NCBI GenBank assembly: GCA_022376925.1
Contig: JAIOJX010000005.1
Span: 89,997,001 to 90,061,000 of the forward strand
Reading direction: 5' to 3'
Origin: Tragulus kanchil
Taxonomy: Eukaryota > Chordata > Mammalia > Artiodactyla > Tragulidae
Length of the DNA stretch: 64,000 nt
Shown piece by piece: positions 60,991 to 64,000 of this stretch. The notes below the pieces were generated by a model that made no database searches, was not told the DNA's origin, and saw only the letters and a program-made list of their open reading frames with translations. Numbering within the stretch: position 1 is the first letter of the stretch; every line of letters starts with the position of its first letter. Made by a program: the position numbers and the translations under genes.

Positions 60991-61780
60991 AAAGAACTTT
61001 GGTTTTATTTTTTAATGTTTTATTTTATATGGGAGTATAGCTGATTAAAAGTGTTGTGATCATCATTTCAGGTGGACAGCAAAGAGGCTCAGCCATACAT
61101 ATACTTGTATCCATTTTCCCCCCAAACTCCCCTTCTATCCAAGCACCATATAACATTGAGCACAATTTGCTGTGCTATACAGTAGGTGCTTTTTGATCCA
61201 TTCTAAATGCAACAGTGTGTACATGTCAATCCCAGACTCCCTAACTATCCGTTTTCCCCATCCTTCCCCCTGGTAATCATAAGTTTATGTTCTAAGTCTG
61301 TGAGTCTATTTCTGTTTCATTTGTATCATTTCTTTTTTAGATGCTACATATAAAAGATATCATTCAATATTTCTCTTTCTCTGACTTACTTCACTCAGTG
61401 TAACAATCTCTAGTTTCATGCATGTTGCTGCAAATGGCATTATTTCATTATTTTTAGTAGCTGAGTAATATTCCATTGTGTGTGTACGTGCATATATATA
61501 TGTATGTGTATACACACACAATGGAATATTACACACATACACAGTATTCCATTGTGTATATATATATACACACGTATATATATACACATGTATATATATA
61601 TACACACACACACACACAATATTACATTTTGGTATATTCCAATATGCCACATCTTCTTTATCCATTCCTCTGTTGATGGACATTTAAGTTGCTTCCATCT
61701 CTTGGCTATTGTGAATAGTGCTGCAATGAACATTGGGGTGTGTGTTTCTCTCCAGATATATGCCCATGAGAGGGATTGCA
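60991..61780 (-). mobile_element. L1 3' UTR and end of ORF2 (first copy)
   Basis: GGGAGTATAGCTGATTAAAA, TTGCTGTGCTATACAGTAGG, TCAATCCCAGACTCCCTAAC, TCTGACTTACTTCACTCAGT, CACATCTTCTTTATCCATTC and GTGCTGCAATGAACATTGGG in L1 order, reversed. Split internally by an AT/AC microsatellite at 61478-61620. Confidence 0.93.
61465..61532. repeat. Perfect 22-bp inverted repeat with AT/GT core (first copy)
   Basis: Arms 61465-61486 (starting GTAATATTCCATTGTGTG) and 61511-61532 are reverse complements, with a 24-bp AT/GT-rich loop. A third, direct copy of the arm word (TATTCCATTGTGTATA) follows at about 61545. The structure sits where the L1 text ATTCCATTGT is known to seed microsatellites. Confidence 0.92.
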
Positions 61781-62220
61781 AGGCAGAGCCTTTCATTTCT
61801 AAAGAAAATTATGATTCTTAAAGAGAGGGACTGGCATATAGCATTTCTGAAGTGGAACCCTTGTATCATGGACATCTCTAGGAATTGGTCTGATGTGCAA
61901 CTCAGTGTGGAAAGTAATGCCCTTCAAGATTTGTCGGTCCTCTGATCAGAAAACCTCTTTTCAGCCTAAATTCTGCATCCCGACTATTGGGTTAATGCTC
62001 AGACTCAGCGAACTGTTGTTTGCTGAGATCCTAGCTCTGACTAGTTGGATCCAAGAAAGTGCTGTTTTCCTCAGCTACCAGAATAACTCCTAATAGCCAC
62101 ATGTGTATGATCCATGATGTGGTCAGGTACTGCCAGCACAGTTTGGCCTTTGTACAAATGCTTGTCCACTGATTTTCTCATATCAGACCATATGACTATG
62201 ATTTTCATGGTTCCTAAATG

Positions 62221-62416
62221 CTGCTTCCCAGGTGGCGCATTGGTAAAGAATGTACTTGCCAGTGCAGGAGATGCAAGAGACGTGGGTTCAATCACTGGGT
62301 CAGGAAGATCCCTGGAATAAAAGGAAATGGCAACCCACTTCAGTATTATTCCATGGACAGAAGAGTCTTGTGGGCTACAGTCCATGGGGTTGTAAAGAAT
62401 TGGACATGACTGATCA
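62221..62416 (+). mobile_element. Bov-tA SINE (first copy)
   Basis: GCTTCCCAGGTGGCGCATTG, GTGGGTTCAATCACTGGGTC, AATGGCAACCCACTTCAGTA and GGGCTACAGTCCATGGGGTT. Diverged and with a short internal loss after CAGTATTATT. Confidence 0.92.
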
Positions 62417-62437
62417 TGCACATATGTAAATACTTGG

Positions 62438-62850
62438 TTTCTCTTTCTCTGACTTACTTCACTCAGTGTAACAATCTCTAGTTTCATGCATGTTGCTGCA
62501 AATGGCATTATTTCATTATTTTTAGTAGCTGAGTAATATTCCATTGTGTGTGTACGTGCATATATATATGTATGTGTATACACACACAATGGAATATTAC
62601 ACACATACACAGTATTCCATTGTGTATATATATATACACACGTATATATATACACATGTATATATATATACACACACACACACACACAATATTACATTTT
62701 GGTATATTCCAATATGCCACATCTTCTTTATCCATTCCTCTGTTGATGGACATTTAAGTTGCTTCCATCTCTTGGCTATTGTGAATAGTGCTGCAATGAA
62801 CATTGGGGTGTGTGTTTCTCTCCAGATATATGCCCATGAGAGGGATTGCA
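62438..62850 (-). mobile_element. L1 ORF2 3' part (second copy)
   Basis: Copy of the right half of the L1 above, from duplication 26. Confidence 0.92.
62533..62600. repeat. Perfect 22-bp inverted repeat (second copy)
   Basis: Copy of 61465-61532 from duplication 26. The neighbouring CA run is two bases longer here. Confidence 0.92.
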
Positions 62851-63290
62851 AGGCAGAGCCTTTCATTTCTAAAGAAAATTATGATTCTTAAAGAGAGGGA
62901 CTGGCATATAGCATTTCTGAAGTGGAACCCTTGTATCATGGACATCTCTAGGAATTGGTCTGATGTGCAACTCAGTGTGGAAAGTAATGCCCTTCAAGAT
63001 TTGTCGGTCCTCTGATCAGAAAACCTCTTTTCAGCCTAAATTCTGCATCCCGACTATTGGGTTAATGCTCAGACTCAGCGAACTGTTGTTTGCTGAGATC
63101 CTAGCTCTGACTAGTTGGATCCAAGAAAGTGCTGTTTTCCTCAGCTACCAGAATAACTCCTAATAGCCACATGTGTATGATCCATGATGTGGTCAGGTAC
63201 TGCCAGCACAGTTTGGCCTTTGTACAAATGCTTGTCCACTGATTTTCTCATATCAGACCATATGACTATGATTTTCATGGTTCCTAAATG

Positions 63291-63488
63291 CTGCTTCCCA
63301 GGTGGCGCATTGGTAAAGAATGTACTTGCCAGTGCAGGAGATGCAAGAGACGTGGGTTCAATCACTGGGTCAGGAAGATCCCCTGGAATAAAAGGAAATG
63401 GCAACCCACTTCAGTATTATTCCATGGACAGAAGAGTCTTGTGGGCTACAGTCCATGGGGTTGTAAAGAATTGGACATGACTGATCAT
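63291..63488 (+). mobile_element. Bov-tA SINE (second copy)
   Basis: Copy of 62221-62416 from duplication 26, with one extra C (GATCCCCTGG versus GATCCCTGG). The longer form matches the usual SINE text. Confidence 0.92.
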
Positions 63489-63516
63489 GCACATATGTAA
63501 ATACTTGGTTTCTCTT

Positions 63517-64000
63517 ATTTTCTTCCAACTTCTAGAGAAAGTTTGACCTTAATCCACCTCCTCCTCTGAAGATACTTTGTTTCTGAAAAGCAGAGCCATT
63601 TGGTAATTAATGGATTCATGTAATAATGAGAAAACCCCTGAAGTACATTCTCAGTTCTTAAGATTTCAGACTTCAGTCTGAAGTCTTAACTACTTAAATA
63701 AAAAGTTCCTTTATTTCGGAAAGCAATGTTTTGAAATATGACCATATAGGAGAACATTTCATTTCAGTCTGATTCACGCTTTATTCAAGAATAAAGGATA
63801 AATGAGGATGCAGGCCTTGTCATATTGCAACATACTGCAGAATCTAGGCGAACTAAATGGATACAGAAGGAAGTTAATAAAAATATTTATTAATCAAGTT
63901 TTCCTGAATGAAAGCTGCCTTCCGTTGCTCCTACAAATTCAGGAGTTTTGTTTGTTTGTTCCCCTTTCTCATGAATGTGTGGATTGTCAGAAGGAAACAG
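63517..64000. other. Gene-free single-copy end of window
   Basis: A/T-rich with no repeat or gene recognised. TTCAGACTTCAGTCTGAAGTC (63665-63685) holds a small palindrome (GACTTCAGTCTGAAGTC). Confidence 0.5.

Larger units (their letters stand above)
61370..63516. repeat. Direct duplication 26 (offset ~1,068-1,070 bp)
   Basis: 61370-62446 recurs at 62438-63516. The join shares TTTCTCTT. The unit carries the L1 palindrome-microsatellite and a Bov-tA SINE. The CA run near 61610 is two bases longer in copy 2. Confidence 0.95.

Noticed and set aside
62071..62685. 204-codon reverse open frame
   Set aside because: It runs through AT/AC microsatellite, L1 and Bov-tA sequence and crosses a duplication join. 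The composition (Y/I/C/V runs) is a repeat translation.
1..64000. CRISPR array or satellite array as the cause of regular repetition
   Set aside because: Units differ completely in sequence from one duplication to the next and there are no short repeats with spacers. Only the offset length is shared.

Overview
The window is non-coding DNA from a ruminant. Evidence: Bov-tA and Bov-A2 SINEs, BovB (RTE) LINE 3' ends, CHR-type tRNA-derived SINEs, artiodactyl L1 3' ends, and older eutherian repeats (MIR, L2-like, MER5A-like). I found no protein-coding gene, no functional RNA gene and no CRISPR array. Every open frame I inspected is short and explained by repeats, microsatellites, duplication joins or chance.

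The dominant structure is a chain of direct duplications. About 26 times in 64 kb a block is followed at once by a near-identical second copy. Offsets are strikingly uniform at about 1.05-1.15 kb, apart from one 365-bp case. Joins lie near 583, 2595, 5790, 7611, 9428, 12989, 15010, 16988, 19615-19700, 24071, 26021, 28664-28691, 31010, 33100, 34920, 37671, 39546-39587, 41659-41680, 45717-45730, 47734, 49755-49761, 52679-52690, 56292, 57670-57692, 59671-59692 and 62438. Neighbouring duplications often overlap, so some segments occur three times. Copies differ mainly by single-base and homopolymer-length changes, with denser errors close to joins, and several apparent filler sequences look like degraded versions of the flanks. 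The best reading is an assembly in which consecutive fragments overlapping by about 1.1 kb were joined end to end instead of merged. The real locus would then be about 36 kb. A germline tandem-duplication process is the alternative, and I consider it unlikely.

Layout. 0-7 kb: Bov-tA and a nested SINE pair. 7-12 kb: no recent repeat recognised. 12-16 kb: MIR remnant, Bov-A2 and an old CHR SINE. 16-22 kb: two L1 3' ends, a CHR SINE and Bov-A2. 23-27.5 kb: BovB fragment and CHR-2 SINEs. 27.5-34 kb: purine-rich ancient-repeat-like DNA. 34-38 kb: young and old members of an unusual CHR-type SINE family and an L1 end. 38-44.6 kb: mostly unassigned DNA plus a full-length young SINE at 42658-42957. 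44.6-49 kb: L2-like and MIR remnants. 49-51.5 kb: L1 interrupted by a full-length U6 pseudogene. 51.5-55 kb: MIR, CHR SINEs, GT microsatellites and L1. 55.8-58.1 kb: BovB 3' ends with a reverse transcriptase remnant. 58.8-60.1 kb: MER5A-like. 61-63.5 kb: L1 with a palindromic microsatellite, and Bov-tA.

The most interesting biological item, separate from the duplication pattern, is the CHR-type SINE family with a body I do not recognise from the common bovine SINEs. Its younger members carry a C-rich 3' extension and have clean target-site duplications.
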